A stretch of 64,000 bases of DNA from Sandaracinaceae bacterium. Lineage in GTDB: Bacteria > Myxococcota_A > Polyangia > Polyangiales > Sandaracinaceae. Shown piece by piece: positions 8,954 to 17,681 of this stretch (positions are counted from its first letter, which is position 1; each line of letters begins with the position of its first letter). Under the pieces are notes generated by a model. The model was not told the DNA's origin, searched no databases, and saw only the letters and a list, made by a program, of their open reading frames with translations. The position numbers and the translations under genes are program-made. Location of the stretch: contig JAHBWG010000005.1 of NCBI GenBank assembly GCA_019637095.1, positions 1 through 64,000 of the forward strand. The letters run 5' to 3'.

Positions 8954-8998
8954 AGGTCGGTCGATGATTCGGGCCGAGCACCTGCCAGCGAGCTCGGC

Positions 8999-9394
8999 TC
9001 ACTCCCACTCGGGCGCGAGCCCGAGGCCCTCGCGGACCGCGTTCCAGCCGAGCTCGTCGCCGCGAAACGCGCGCTCGATCGGCGCGAGCCCGTGCGCCTC
9101 GTGGATCGACTTGAGCGCCTCGAGCGCGACGACGACGTCGTCGATCGCGATGGGGTAGGGGAGCAGGTCGAACGGCGAGCCCACGTACCGGCTCGCGAGC
9201 CGCGCGCGCGAGCGCAGCTGGGGCGTGAGCGCCTCGTCGGCGGCGAGCGCGCGCAGCGTGGCGGCGAGCGCGGGGAGGGCGCGCCCGAGCTCCGCGCGCA
9301 CGGCCGGCGCGGGGCGCCGCGCGAACACCCAGCCGACGCCCGCGATCCACGCGGCCAGGCAGACGGCTCCGAGGGCGGCGAGCGCGATCTCCAT
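8999..9394 (-). CDS. Small membrane protein, DUF1232/YkvA-like
   Basis: The product has 131 residues. ATG 9394 is supported by GGAGG just upstream and a promoter at 9406-9434. One hydrophobic segment (residues 4-24) precedes a helical region. Near the C-terminus is the pattern SRYVGSPFDLLPYPIAIDD, which matches the DUF1232 (YkvA) signature DLIPD...P..G..DD in layout. The family has no firmly established biochemical role. The gene stands alone and converges with the lipoprotein gene before it. Confidence 0.55.
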   Translation of the reverse strand: MEIALAALGAVCLAAWIAGVGWVFARRPAPAVRAELGRALPALAATLRALAADEALTPQLRSRARLASRYVGSPFDLLPYPIAIDDVVVALEALKSIHEAHGLAPIERAFRGDELGWNAVREGLGLAPEWE

Positions 9395-9405
9395 CGCGAC
9401 CTCCG

Positions 9406-9434
9406 ACGGTAGGGGGCCGACCCGCGCGGTGCAA
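9406..9434 (-). promoter_or_regulatory. Candidate sigma-70 promoter
   Basis: Read on the minus strand, TTGCAC (9434-9429) and TACCGT (9411-9406) are separated by exactly 17 bp, the optimal housekeeping spacing. The start codon of the YkvA-like gene follows 11 nt after the -10 box, with a GGAGG site overlapping that interval, so the leader would be very short. Confidence 0.5.
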
Positions 9435-9475
9435 GTGAGCGGGCCGCTCCGCGGACGAGCCGTGCGCGCCAGGAC

Positions 9476-9516
9476 GCGAAGCCGCAGCGTGATCCTTCGC
9501 GGCTCCGCGGCTTCGC
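9476..9516. repeat. 10-bp perfect inverted repeat in an intergenic region
   Basis: GCGAAGCCGC at 9476-9485 is repeated inverted as GCGGCTTCGC at 9507-9516, with 21 bp between. It lies in the roughly 300-bp gap between the divergent YkvA-like and POT transporter genes. There is no T-run, so it is not an obvious intrinsic terminator. It could be an operator or a chance hairpin in GC-rich DNA. The rest of this gap (9517-9692) shows nothing I can name. Confidence 0.4.
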
Positions 9517-9692
9517 GCCTCATCGCCCTCCATGAACTTGCAGCACGGGAGCGCGGGCGCGCGAGGCGAGTGCACGCGCGGCGCCGGCGCGAGCGATGCC
9601 GGCTTCGCCACGCGAGGAGGGGACGCCGCGCCGGTCCCGCCCGTCGAGCCGGCGTGGAGGCGCGCCGCGCTTCGCGCTAGCGTCGCGCGCGC

Positions 9693-11462
9693 ATGACCGA
9701 AGCGAAGCGGGGCAAGGCCGGGTTCGTCGAGCAGCTCCGGGTGCTCGGCGGCGTCTACTGGACCGCGAACTGGATGGAGCTCGTCGAGCGCTTCGCCTAC
9801 TACGGCGTGCGCACGGTGCTGCCCGTCTTCATCGTGCTCGCCATCAGCGAAGGCGGCCCCGAGCTCACGCACGTGCAGAAGGGCACCATCTACGGGATCT
9901 GGGCGCTCGTGCAGTCGTTCGTGCCGATCTTCAGCGGCGTCTACGCGGATCGCTACGGCTACAAGATCAACATCGCGCTCTCCACGGTGCTGAAGATCCT
10001 CGGTTACCTCGTGATGGGCTACTGCATCCCGCTCGCGGAGCTCTTCGCGGGGCAGCCGCTCGCCGAGGCGCGCGCCGCGGGCGTGGACCTCACCTACGAG
10101 ATCTTCTTCCTCGGCGCGATGCTCCTCGCGCTCGGCACCGCGATCTTCAAGCCCGGCGTGCAGGGCCTCATCGCGAGCGTGATGCCCGCCTCCTCGGGCT
10201 CGCTGGGGTGGGGCCTCTTCTACCAGATGGTCAACATCGGCGGCTTCGTCGGGCCGCTGATCGCGGGCTACCTGCGCGTGCTCGCGTGGAGCCACGTCTT
10301 CGTGACCTGCTCGATCGCGATCGCGCTCAACTTCGTGCCGCTGTTCTTCTTCGCGGAGCCCAAGCGGGAGCACGCCGACGCGCGCAGCCTGGGCCAGCTC
10401 GCCGTCGACGCGCTGCGCGGCCTGCTCGAGCCGCGCCTCTTCTACTTCTCGATCGCGTTCGCGGGCTTCTGGCTGATGTTCTATCAGCTGTTCGACATCC
10501 TCCCGAACTTCATCGACGACTGGGTCGACTCGCGCGGGCCGGCGGCGGCGCTCGCGTCGATCCTGCCCGACGGCGCGGTGCCGACCGTCAACGAGGGCAA
10601 CCTCACGCAGGAGTGGATGATCAACCTCAACGCGGGGCTGATCAGCGTCTTCGCGTTCGCCGTCGGCTACTGGACGGGGAAGATCCGCTCGCTCACCGCG
10701 ATCGTCGTGGGCATCGCGGTCTCTGCGGTCGGGATCTACGGGCTGGGGCTCTCGATGACCGGCTGGGTGGTGCTCGCCGCGATCGCCGTGTTCAGCGTCG
10801 GCGAGATGATGGCGAGCCCGACGAAGATGCGATACCTGAGCGCGCTCGCGCCCCCCGGCCGCAAGGGCCAGTACATGGGCTACGTGAACATGACGGTCGG
10901 CATCGGCTGGTCGATCGGCTCGGTGGTGGCGGGGCACTGGTACCAGGAGGGCGGCGACAAGGTGGAGCTCGCGCGTCGCTACCTCGTCGAGCGGCTCGGC
11001 GGTGGCGCCGAGGAGGTCGCGGCGATCCCGCGCGGCGAGGTGGTCGCGCGGCTGATGCGCGACGCGGACGTCGACGCGTGGGGCGCGCGGGATCTGCTCT
11101 GGAACGCGTACGCGCCGGGCGGGATGTGGCTCTGGTTCACCCTGATCGGCGTCGGCTCGATGGCGCTGCTCGTCGCGTACGATCGGCTCGTCGCGCGGGC
11201 CAAGCGCGAGCCCGCGTTCTCCTTCAACACGCGCGGGCGCCGGTGGGTGCAGGCCGTCCTGGTCCCCGTCTCGCTGGTGCTCGCGCTCGCCACGTTCGTG
11301 CAGGCGCAGGGCCTCGCCGCGGCCGACGACGCGACGGTGCGCTCGGTCGTGCTCGGCTCGCTCGCGCTCGGCGCGAACGCGGCGCTCCTCGCCGTCCTCA
11401 CGGTCGCGTCGTTCGTCCTCGCCGACGAGCCGTCCGAGGCCCCCGAGGCCTCCGAGGACTGA
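9693..11462 (+). CDS. POT/PTR-family proton-coupled peptide transporter
   Basis: The product has 589 residues and is mostly hydrophobic, with about 12-14 membrane segments. The N-terminal motif ELVERFAYYGVR matches the ERF(S/A)YYG signature of proton-dependent oligopeptide transporters, and FSGVYADRYGYK matches the loop motif between helices 2 and 3. It is longer than typical POT proteins (about 450-500 residues) because of an inserted hydrophilic segment near residues 415-465 and a long C-terminal pair of helices. The expected role is uptake of di- or tripeptides across the inner membrane. The gene is monocistronic. A TAGCGT hexamer lies 9 nt upstream of the ATG. Confidence 0.8.
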   Translation: MTEAKRGKAGFVEQLRVLGGVYWTANWMELVERFAYYGVRTVLPVFIVLAISEGGPELTHVQKGTIYGIWALVQSFVPIFSGVYADRYGYKINIALSTVLKILGYLVMGYCIPLAELFAGQPLAEARAAGVDLTYEIFFLGAMLLALGTAIFKPGVQGLIASVMPASSGSLGWGLFYQMVNIGGFVGPLIAGYLRVLAWSHVFVTCSIAIALNFVPLFFFAEPKREHADARSLGQLAVDALRGLLEPRLFYFSIAFAGFWLMFYQLFDILPNFIDDWVDSRGPAAALASILPDGAVPTVNEGNLTQEWMINLNAGLISVFAFAVGYWTGKIRSLTAIVVGIAVSAVGIYGLGLSMTGWVVLAAIAVFSVGEMMASPTKMRYLSALAPPGRKGQYMGYVNMTVGIGWSIGSVVAGHWYQEGGDKVELARRYLVERLGGGAEEVAAIPRGEVVARLMRDADVDAWGARDLLWNAYAPGGMWLWFTLIGVGSMALLVAYDRLVARAKREPAFSFNTRGRRWVQAVLVPVSLVLALATFVQAQGLAAADDATVRSVVLGSLALGANAALLAVLTVASFVLADEPSEAPEASED

Positions 11463-11494
11463 TCCGAGGGGTGAGGGGCTGAGGCTCGCCAGCG

Positions 11495-12268
11495 CTACAG
11501 GCCGTCGAGCGAGCTGAGGTCGACGCCGCGACCGCCGCCGCCGCCGCCGCCCCCACCGCCACCGCCACCGCGTCGCGGCGCGGCGCGGCGCGCCGCCGCC
11601 TCGTTGCGCGCGCGTTCGGCGGCAGCCGCCTCTTCCTCGCGCCGGCGCTGCTCCTCCTGGATGCGCCGCGCGGCGGCCTCCGCCTGCGCGCGCGCCTCGG
11701 TGGCGCGCCGGGTCGCCTCCTCCTGCTCGCGCGCCGACGCCGCGGCGCGCTCCGCCTCCGCCGCGCGCTCCGCCGCGGCGATCCGCGCGCGCTCCGCCTC
11801 GCCTTCGCGCGCCTGCAGGAACGGCCGCACGCCGCCGACGTACACGCCGACGAGCGCGCCGAGCAAGAGGAGCACGCCCGCGACCACGATCCCCGGGTGC
11901 AGGCCCTTGCGCTTCTTGGCGACCTCGCGCGCCTGCGCCTCCTGCTGAGAGAGCAAGGCGGCTTGCTCCGCGAGCCGGCGCTCCTGCTCCTTCTCGAACT
12001 CGATCCGCAGGCGCTCTTCCTCGTCCGCCCGGCGCTTCGCCTCCTCGAGGTCGCGCAGGCGCCGCTCCTCGGCGAGCCGCGCCTCCTCCTCTTCACGGCG
12101 ACGTCGCTCCTCCTCCTCGCGCCGGCGTCGCTCCTCCGCCTCGACGCGGGCGCGCTCGGCACGCTCCTTCGAGCGGACGGACTCCACCTCGGCCTCGATC
12201 CGCTCCTCCTCGAGGTTCATCAGCTCCTTGAGGTTGAAGAGAACGGAGGATTCCTTCTGGTCGGACAT
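11495..12268 (-). CDS. TolA-like coiled-coil membrane protein with a Gly-rich tail
   Basis: The product has 257 residues. ATG 12268 is preferred because AGGAG lies just upstream. The protein has a long charged coiled coil (residues about 20-120, Glu/Arg-rich), one membrane helix at about 127-148 (PGIVVAGVLLLLGALVGVYV), a second Ala/Glu/Arg coiled coil (150-225) and a run of Gly before the end. The layout recalls TolA- or cell-envelope-spanning proteins, but the orientation is unclear and no TonB/TolA C-domain is present. It lies downstream of two PilZ genes on the same strand, separated by 156 bp with its own candidate promoter. Confidence 0.6.
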   Translation of the reverse strand: MSDQKESSVLFNLKELMNLEEERIEAEVESVRSKERAERARVEAEERRRREEEERRRREEEEARLAEERRLRDLEEAKRRADEEERLRIEFEKEQERRLAEQAALLSQQEAQAREVAKKRKGLHPGIVVAGVLLLLGALVGVYVGGVRPFLQAREGEAERARIAAAERAAEAERAAASAREQEEATRRATEARAQAEAAARRIQEEQRRREEEAAAAERARNEAAARRAAPRRGGGGGGGGGGGGGRGVDLSSLDGL

Positions 12269-12303
12269 CGAGAGCGCTCCTGTAGCAGGCGGGACGGTCG
12301 GGG

Positions 12304-12347
12304 CCGGGGCTACCCCGGATGATGGAATCTCGCGCACGCCGGATCAA
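12304..12347 (-). promoter_or_regulatory. Candidate promoter and leader hairpin
   Basis: On the minus strand, TTGATC (12347-12342) and CATCAT (12324-12319) are 17 bp apart and could act as -35/-10 boxes. Immediately downstream lies CCGGGGTAGCCCCGG (12318-12304), a 6-bp stem with a 3-nt loop. The hairpin would sit at the very 5' end of the mRNA for the coiled-coil protein. The -10 box is weak, so this is tentative. Confidence 0.3.
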
Positions 12348-12424
12348 CGGCGACGTGCAGGAGAGGCGGGCCTTGGACCCGATGGATCGGGGATCATTGG
12401 CGGTCGCGTCGCCGCCGCCGCCGC

Positions 12425-13177
12425 TCAATCACCGTAGCGGAACGGCGGCCGATCGCGAAGGAAGTGCTCGATCGCGTGGCGATCCGCGTCGCCGAGCCGC
12501 TCGAAGCGCACCCCCATGCCCGCCGGCAGCTCGTCGGGGCGATAGCGCGGCGCGCGGACCCACGCGACCGAGGCGTCGGTCGCCACGCGGTAGCCGTCGG
12601 GCAGCACGAAGGACAGCACGAGCTCGGTCCCGACGACGAGCGGGGTGTCCGTCGCGACGAAGAGGCCGCCCGCCGAGAGGTCCCCGGTCATCCCGGTGAA
12701 GAAGCGGTTGGCGCCCTCGAGGCCGACCTCGACCTCGAGCTCGGCGCGCGGCGCCCCGCGTCGCTCCGCCTCGTCGGGCGGCGGCTGCGACGGCTTGATC
12801 CGCGACGGCGTGAGCAGGAACGGCTCGGTGTCGTCCACCCGCGACGGATCGCCGAGGCCGCGCGCGAGCGCGCGATGCGCCGGGTGCACGAGGGCGAGCG
12901 CGCGGCTCAGCCCTCGCTGCACGTCCTCGCGGTGTCGCCACGCCCGATCCTCGAGGAGCGCGTTCAGCCCCTCGCTCGCCCGCGCGAGGCACTCGCCCAC
13001 GCGCTCCGCGTCGCCGACCTCCGCGGAGAAGAGCGAGGCGACGACGCCCGAGACGGCGCGCCCGAGCGCCGGCTCGTCGACGCCGACCGCCCCCGCGAGC
13101 TCGGCGAGCTGCTTGCGGGCGTCCCGCGCCGCCGCGAGCCCGGCGCGCTTGAGCTCGGTGGTCGAAGGGGCGCTCAC
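12425..13177 (-). CDS. PilZ-domain protein
   Basis: The product has 250 residues with a GTG start at 13177, overlapping the stop of the upstream PilZ gene (GTGA). The N-terminal 110 residues are helical. The C-terminal PilZ domain (about 136-245) shows ERRGAPRAELEVEV, a degenerate RxxxR-type c-di-GMP site, then DLSAGGLFVAT, matching the (D/N)xSxxG motif, and ends GMGVRFERL. The ERRGAPR arginines could still bind c-di-GMP. This architecture resembles the paralogous Myxococcus PilZ family. It is part of an operon with the next PilZ gene and a GNAT gene, and is likely a c-di-GMP-linked adaptor for motility or secretion. Confidence 0.8.
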   Translation of the reverse strand: MSAPSTTELKRAGLAAARDARKQLAELAGAVGVDEPALGRAVSGVVASLFSAEVGDAERVGECLARASEGLNALLEDRAWRHREDVQRGLSRALALVHPAHRALARGLGDPSRVDDTEPFLLTPSRIKPSQPPPDEAERRGAPRAELEVEVGLEGANRFFTGMTGDLSAGGLFVATDTPLVVGTELVLSFVLPDGYRVATDASVAWVRAPRYRPDELPAGMGVRFERLGDADRHAIEHFLRDRPPFRYGD

Positions 13178-13911
13178 TCGTCGTAGAACATCGGGGGACG
13201 CTTGCGGATGAAGCGCAGGATGAGGTCACGGGCGTCGGAGGTCAGCCCTTCGAAGCCGATCCCCATGCCCGGCTCGCTGGCGTCGGAGGTCATGTCCATC
13301 GGGTCGCGAACGAAGCGCACGCGCCCGTTCGCCTCGGTCGAGAGGTTGCCCGGCAGGGTGATGAGCGCGCGCACCGGCGTCCCCTTGGGCAGGATGCTGT
13401 AGGTCGAGATGAACACGCCGCCCTGGCTGATCTCGCCCGAGAAGCCGACGTAGAAGTTCGACTCGGTGGTCGCGCCGAGGTTCGCCTCGACGGGCTCGCG
13501 CGCGACGCCGTCGTTCAGCGACGCGGTCGCCGTCGGCGGCGGGCGGCTCGGGAGCTGCGCGGGCGGCGGGGCCGATGGCGCGCGCGAAGGCACCGTGGTG
13601 AGCGGGAAGAGCACGCTCATCGCCTTGGCGATCGTCTCGGTCGCGGTGGCGATGCCGCGATGCTGGCCGCGCACGTCCTGCAGGAGCGCGAGGGTCTGGC
13701 TCAGCGAGCCGAGCGCGCTGCGCACGCTCGCCTTGCCGTCCGGCTCGCTCGAGGCGCGCTCGGCCTCGAAGAGCGCGCCGACCGCCTGCGCGATGTTCTG
13801 CGCGACCGCGAGCACGTCCGGCGGGATGTTCGGATCCTCCTGGAGCGCGCCGAGCGCCTTCCCGAGGTTCTCCCGCGCCTGCTTCGCTTGCTGCGCACCC
13901 GAGTAGGTCAT
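13174..13911 (-). CDS. PilZ-domain protein, second copy
   Basis: The product has 245 residues with ATG 13911. The N-terminal half is helical (residues 1-105), followed by a Pro/Ser linker and a C-terminal PilZ-like domain (about 133-243) with FSGEISQGGVFISTYS and GMGIGFEGL. The RxxxR arginines expected before this domain are missing: the segment reads VEANLGATTES. It probably does not bind c-di-GMP itself and may pair with the neighbouring PilZ protein, which keeps an arginine motif. The start lies 2 nt after the acetyltransferase stop. Confidence 0.75.
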   Translation of the reverse strand: MTYSGAQQAKQARENLGKALGALQEDPNIPPDVLAVAQNIAQAVGALFEAERASSEPDGKASVRSALGSLSQTLALLQDVRGQHRGIATATETIAKAMSVLFPLTTVPSRAPSAPPPAQLPSRPPPTATASLNDGVAREPVEANLGATTESNFYVGFSGEISQGGVFISTYSILPKGTPVRALITLPGNLSTEANGRVRFVRDPMDMTSDASEPGMGIGFEGLTSDARDLILRFIRKRPPMFYDE

Positions 13912-13913
13912 GG

Positions 13914-14351
13914 TCAAAGGTCCTTCGTGAATACCACGCGCGAGCGTCCGCGGCCCGCGTAGTCGGGCTCCTCGTGCGTGGCGAACCCGAGCGCCTCGTG
14001 GAACCGGATCGAGCCCTCGTTCCCGACCGTGGTGATCGCCTTCATCGTCGCGGCCCCGGCGCCGCGCGCCCGCTCGGTGAAGCGCGCGTAGAGCTGCTTG
14101 CCGACGCCGCGGCGGCGGTGGTCCGGGTTGATGCCGACGAGGTGCACGTAGGCGACGCGCGGCGCGTCCTCGGTGACGAGGCCGAGCAGGAACCCGACGA
14201 CCTCTCCGTCCTCCTCGGCGATGAGCGCGTGCGAGCCGAGCTCGTAGAAGAAGACGGGGTGCGCCCGCTCGCTCGACGGACCGCCCCACCATCGGTCGAG
14301 GACCGAGACGACGTAGTCGAAGTCGCTCTTGGTGATCCCGCGGATGTGCAT
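13914..14351 (-). CDS. GNAT-family N-acetyltransferase
   Basis: The product has 145 residues, the usual GNAT length. The N-terminus MHIRGITKSDFDYV is the first strand/helix, and VVGFLLGLV is the beta-4 core. HRRRGVGKQLYARF carries the acetyl-CoA pyrophosphate-binding (Q/R)xxGx(G/A) motif, and NEGSIRFHEALGF is the typical motif B end. The acceptor is unknown; it could be a small molecule or a protein N-terminus. It is the first gene of the PilZ operon, 27 bp downstream of panC. Confidence 0.85.
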   Translation of the reverse strand: MHIRGITKSDFDYVVSVLDRWWGGPSSERAHPVFFYELGSHALIAEEDGEVVGFLLGLVTEDAPRVAYVHLVGINPDHRRRGVGKQLYARFTERARGAGAATMKAITTVGNEGSIRFHEALGFATHEEPDYAGRGRSRVVFTKDL

Positions 14352-14378
14352 GAGGGGGCGCCCGGCGGCGGGACCATA

Positions 14379-15248
14379 TCAAAAACCGGGGCGAGGATCC
14401 TCGCCCAGAACGACGTTGTCGATGAGGCGCGTCGTCCCGAGGTGCGCGGCCATCGCGAGGACCGCGCGCGCGCCGAGCTCGGCGCCGACCGGCGCGAGGT
14501 CGTCCGCGTCCGCGAGCGCGACGTAGTCGACGCGGTCGAAGCTCGCCTCGACGGGCCCGCGCGCGAGCGCGAGCACGCGCTCTGGGTCGCGCTCGCCCGC
14601 CGCGAAGGCGTCCCAGGCCGCGCGCAGTCCGGTGACCAGGCCGAGCGCGCGCGCGCGCTCCGCCGCCGCGAGGTAGACGTTGCGCGAGCTGAGCGCGAGG
14701 CCGTCCGGCTCGCGCACGATCGGCGCGCCGACGACCTCGACCGGCATGTCGAGGTCGCGCACCATGCGCGCGAGCGTGCGCCACTGCTGGTAGTCCTTGC
14801 GGCCGAACACGGCGACGCAGGGGCCCGCGAGGTTGAGGAGCTTGGCGACGATCGTGGTCACGCCGCGGAAGTGCCCCGGCCGGTGCACGCCCTCGAGCGG
14901 CGCGGTGACGCCGCCGACCTCGACCGCGCTCGAGAACCCGGGCGGGTACATCGCGCCGTCGGCGGGCGCGAGCACGACGTCGACCCCGAGCTCGCGGCAG
15001 CGCGCGAGGTCGGCCTCGAGGGTGCGCGGGTAGCGATCGAGGTCGTCGGTCGGCGCGAACTGGAGCGGGTTGACGAAGATCGTCAACGCGACGTGCGTCG
15101 CGCCGCGCGCGCGCGCCGTCTCGATCAGGCTCAGGTGTCCGGCGTGCAGCGCGCCCATCGTCGGCACGAGCCCGACGCGGTGCCCGCGCGCGCGCGCCTC
15201 GTCGCACGCCTCGCGCAGCGCTCCGGGCTCGCGGACGAGGCGCGTCAC
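14379..15248 (-). CDS. panC: Pantothenate synthetase
   Basis: The product has 289 residues, the normal length for PanC. It condenses pantoate and beta-alanine with ATP to give pantothenate, in the cytoplasm. The sequence shows the HIGH-like ATP motif as [14 protein letters not shown] (residues 29-42), then [32 protein letters not shown] and the KMSKS-like LSSRNVYL. The start is GTG 15248 with GAGG upstream, 7 nt after the panB stop, so panB-panC form an operon as in many bacteria. The final residues show nothing unusual. Confidence 0.96.
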   Translation of the reverse strand: MTRLVREPGALREACDEARARGHRVGLVPTMGALHAGHLSLIETARARGATHVALTIFVNPLQFAPTDDLDRYPRTLEADLARCRELGVDVVLAPADGAMYPPGFSSAVEVGGVTAPLEGVHRPGHFRGVTTIVAKLLNLAGPCVAVFGRKDYQQWRTLARMVRDLDMPVEVVGAPIVREPDGLALSSRNVYLAAAERARALGLVTGLRAAWDAFAAGERDPERVLALARGPVEASFDRVDYVALADADDLAPVGAELGARAVLAMAAHLGTTRLIDNVVLGEDPRPGF

Positions 15249-15255
15249 GCGGACC

Positions 15256-16173
15256 TCACTCGACGGGGCCGTAGACGGGGCGCAGCGGCACCACGTTGCC
15301 GTTGTCCCCGGCCGCGCGCGAGGGCACGGCGCGCGGCGCGCTGGCCCCGAAGGCGTGCGCGGCGTCGGGGAACGCGCCGTGGCGGACCTCGTCCGCGTAG
15401 CGGCGCGCCGCCTCGACGCCCTCGGTGAACATCTCCGCGTAGCGCTTGACGAACTTCGGCTTGAGGTCTGGCGTCAGCCCGAGGAGGTCGTAACAGACGA
15501 GCACCTGGCCGTCGCAGTCGACGCCCGCCCCGATCCCGATCGTCGGGATCTCGAGGGTCTCGGTGATGCGCCGCGCGAGCGGCGCGGGGATGCCCTCGAG
15601 CACGATGGCGAAGGCGCCCGCCTCCTGCACGTAGAGCGCGTCGTCGAGGATGCGCTGCGCCTGCTCCTCGGTCTTGCCCTGGACGCGGAAGCCGCCCATC
15701 GCGTGGACGCTCTGCGGGGTGAGGCCCACGTGGCCCATCACCGGGATCCCCGCCTCGACGATGCGCTCGATCGTCGGCGCGACGGCGCGGCCGCCCTCGA
15801 GCTTCACCGCGGACGCGCCGCCCTCCGAGAGGAAGCGGCCCGCGTTGATGAGCGCGTCGCGCGGCCCGACCTGGTAGCTCATGAACGGGAGGTCCCCGAC
15901 GATCAGCGGCGTGGTGCAGCCGCGCGCCACGGCGCGGCAGTGGTAGATCACCTCGTCGACGGTCACCGGCAGCGTCGAGCTCTGTCCCTGGATCACCATG
16001 CCGAGCGAGTCGCCGACGAGCAGCACGTCGATGCCGGCCTCGTCGAACATGCGCGCGAACGTCGCGTCGTACGCGGTGAGCATGGTGATGCGCTCGTGGC
16101 GCAGCTTCATCTCGCGCAGGGCCGGGGCGGTCACGCGGGGGCGGGGCTTCGCCCCGTCACGGAGATGGCTCAT
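15256..16173 (-). CDS. panB: 3-methyl-2-oxobutanoate hydroxymethyltransferase
   Basis: PanB adds a hydroxymethyl group from methylene-tetrahydrofolate to ketoisovalerate, giving ketopantoate for CoA synthesis. From ATG 16173 the product has 305 residues, against about 264 in E. coli, because the N- and C-termini are extended. Seen motifs: [30 protein letters not shown] with the Mg-binding Asp, GHVGLTPQS, the catalytic region IVLEGIP, and [14 protein letters not shown]. An upstream in-frame GTG (16221) is an alternative start; a TATACC box at 16244-16239 could serve either. Operon with panC. Confidence 0.95.
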   Translation of the reverse strand: MSHLRDGAKPRPRVTAPALREMKLRHERITMLTAYDATFARMFDEAGIDVLLVGDSLGMVIQGQSSTLPVTVDEVIYHCRAVARGCTTPLIVGDLPFMSYQVGPRDALINAGRFLSEGGASAVKLEGGRAVAPTIERIVEAGIPVMGHVGLTPQSVHAMGGFRVQGKTEEQAQRILDDALYVQEAGAFAIVLEGIPAPLARRITETLEIPTIGIGAGVDCDGQVLVCYDLLGLTPDLKPKFVKRYAEMFTEGVEAARRYADEVRHGAFPDAAHAFGASAPRAVPSRAAGDNGNVVPLRPVYGPVE

Positions 16174-16284
16174 GGTGGCTCGGTCGCGTCGGGGGTCGCG
16201 GCGCGGGACATCCGGGTCCACGCCCTCTCGGCACCGGAGGTATAGCAGCTGGGCGAGACGCGCGCGACACGGGAAACGCGCGCG

Positions 16285-16650
16285 TCACGCGCGGAGGTGG
16301 CGCAGCACCAGCGTGACCACGCCGGCCGGGAGCGCGAGGGCGATCACGCCCCACCGCGTCCAGAGCTCGCCCGCGAACCGCGCGGCGGTCGCGTCGTCGA
16401 GCGCGAACCACGTCAGCGGGACGGCGGTGACGAGGTAGCCGCCGGTGACGCCGATCGCGAAGCGCAAGAGCGTGGTGATCTGCTCGCCGTCGTCGCGCTC
16501 GTTCCACGCACCGATCGCGAGGACCAGGACGGTGGCGGGGAACGAGAGCGTCGCGCCCCACGCGAGCGCGTAGGCGCCGAGCGAGAGGCCGAGCGCGACG
16601 CCGACGCCCACGCCCAGGGCGAACGCCAAGGGTCCGAGGCGCTTCGTCAC
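16285..16650 (-). CDS. Small membrane protein of unknown function
   Basis: From GTG 16650 the product has 121 residues. Four membrane segments are visible at about residues 6-28, 35-48, 60-80 and 99-117. No family signature is recognised. It lies upstream of panB on the same strand, 111 bp before the panB start, and is unlikely to be functionally linked. The GTG start is uncertain. Confidence 0.5.
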   Translation of the reverse strand: MTKRLGPLAFALGVGVGVALGLSLGAYALAWGATLSFPATVLVLAIGAWNERDDGEQITTLLRFAIGVTGGYLVTAVPLTWFALDDATAARFAGELWTRWGVIALALPAGVVTLVLRHLRA

Positions 16651-16763
16651 GCAAGAGCTCGCGTCATCGGCGCACGAGCGTACCCGAACTGCGAGGCGCG
16701 CGGTTCGAGTCGAACGCGCCCGCGCGAGCGGGGCTCGGCGGGGTGGGCTAGCATCGGCGATGG

Positions 16764-17681
16764 ATGCGCGAGCGCGGTCTCTCTCGGGCGTGGCTCCTCG
16801 GGGTGATCGGCGCGCACCTGCTCGCGCCGACCTCCGCGGCGCGCGCGCGCGGCGACGCGATCGCGTGGGACGCGCCTTGCGGTGACCCGTCGGCCTTCGC
16901 CGCGCGGGTGGAAGAGCTCGGCGGCGAGCTCGAGGGGGTCGAGGTGGAGGTCGGGGTCTCGGCGGTCGAGGAGGGCTTCCACGGGCGCCTGCGCGTGGTG
17001 CGTGGGGACGAGCGCGCCGCGCGCGAGATCGACGACGCGGGGTGCGAGGACGTGCTCGACGCGCTGGCGATCGCGGCCGCGCTCGCGCTGCGGGCCCTCG
17101 GAGCCCCGGCGGCGCCGGTGGCTCTGGAGCGCGCGCCGGCCGCGAGCGAGATCCCCGAGGCGCTCGCACCGCAGGGGCTCGCGGCGCGGCTCGGCGTCGG
17201 CGCGGCGCTGCGCGGCGGGCTCGGGCCGGTGCCGGACGCAGCGCTCGCGCCCGCGGTCGTCGTCGCGCTCGAGCTCGGTCCCCTGTGGGCGGGGCTGTCG
17301 GTCTCGTACTGGCCCGAGGCCGCCGCGACGCTCGACGAGCGCGGGCGCGGCGTCACGCTCTTCGCGCTCGGTACGACGCTCGAGGTCGGCTATCGCATCG
17401 GCGGCGAGGTGGCCGTGGTGCCGTGCGCGGTCGTGGAGTCGAGCGTGGCGTTCGCGCGCGGGACGGGCGTCGAACGGCCGCGCAGCGAGGCGACCTGGGT
17501 CCTCGACGCAGGCGCCGCGGTCTGGCTGACGCTCGATCTCGAGGATCGCGTGCGCCTCTTCGCGCGCGCCGAGCTGCTCGTCGGGCTCGCGCGGCCGATC
17601 TACGGCGTGGAGGCCGAGGCGGTGTTCGCGAGCCCGCTCCTGCGCGGGGCAGGCGGCGGCGGCGTGCTGGTGATGTTCTGA
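16764..17681 (+). CDS. Exported protein, possible outer-membrane barrel
   Basis: The product has 305 residues. A signal peptide (MRERGLSRAWLLGVIGAHLLAP, ending near SAARA) is followed by an acidic globular part (30-110) and a C-terminal half of alternating beta strands ending in VLVMF, a terminal Phe as in many outer-membrane barrels. A TAGCAT hexamer lies 9 nt upstream of the start. The last 82 bp overlap the end of the convergent metallopeptidase-like gene, which is long for a real overlap but possible. Function unknown. Confidence 0.6.
   Translation: MRERGLSRAWLLGVIGAHLLAPTSAARARGDAIAWDAPCGDPSAFAARVEELGGELEGVEVEVGVSAVEEGFHGRLRVVRGDERAAREIDDAGCEDVLDALAIAAALALRALGAPAAPVALERAPAASEIPEALAPQGLAARLGVGAALRGGLGPVPDAALAPAVVVALELGPLWAGLSVSYWPEAAATLDERGRGVTLFALGTTLEVGYRIGGEVAVVPCAVVESSVAFARGTGVERPRSEATWVLDAGAAVWLTLDLEDRVRLFARAELLVGLARPIYGVEAEAVFASPLLRGAGGGGVLVMF

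Noticed and set aside
16225-16240. CTCTC-N6-GGAGG resembling the UAS palindrome
   Set aside because: The right arm matches only three of five bases, and there is no partner site at 34 bp and no sigma-54 promoter.
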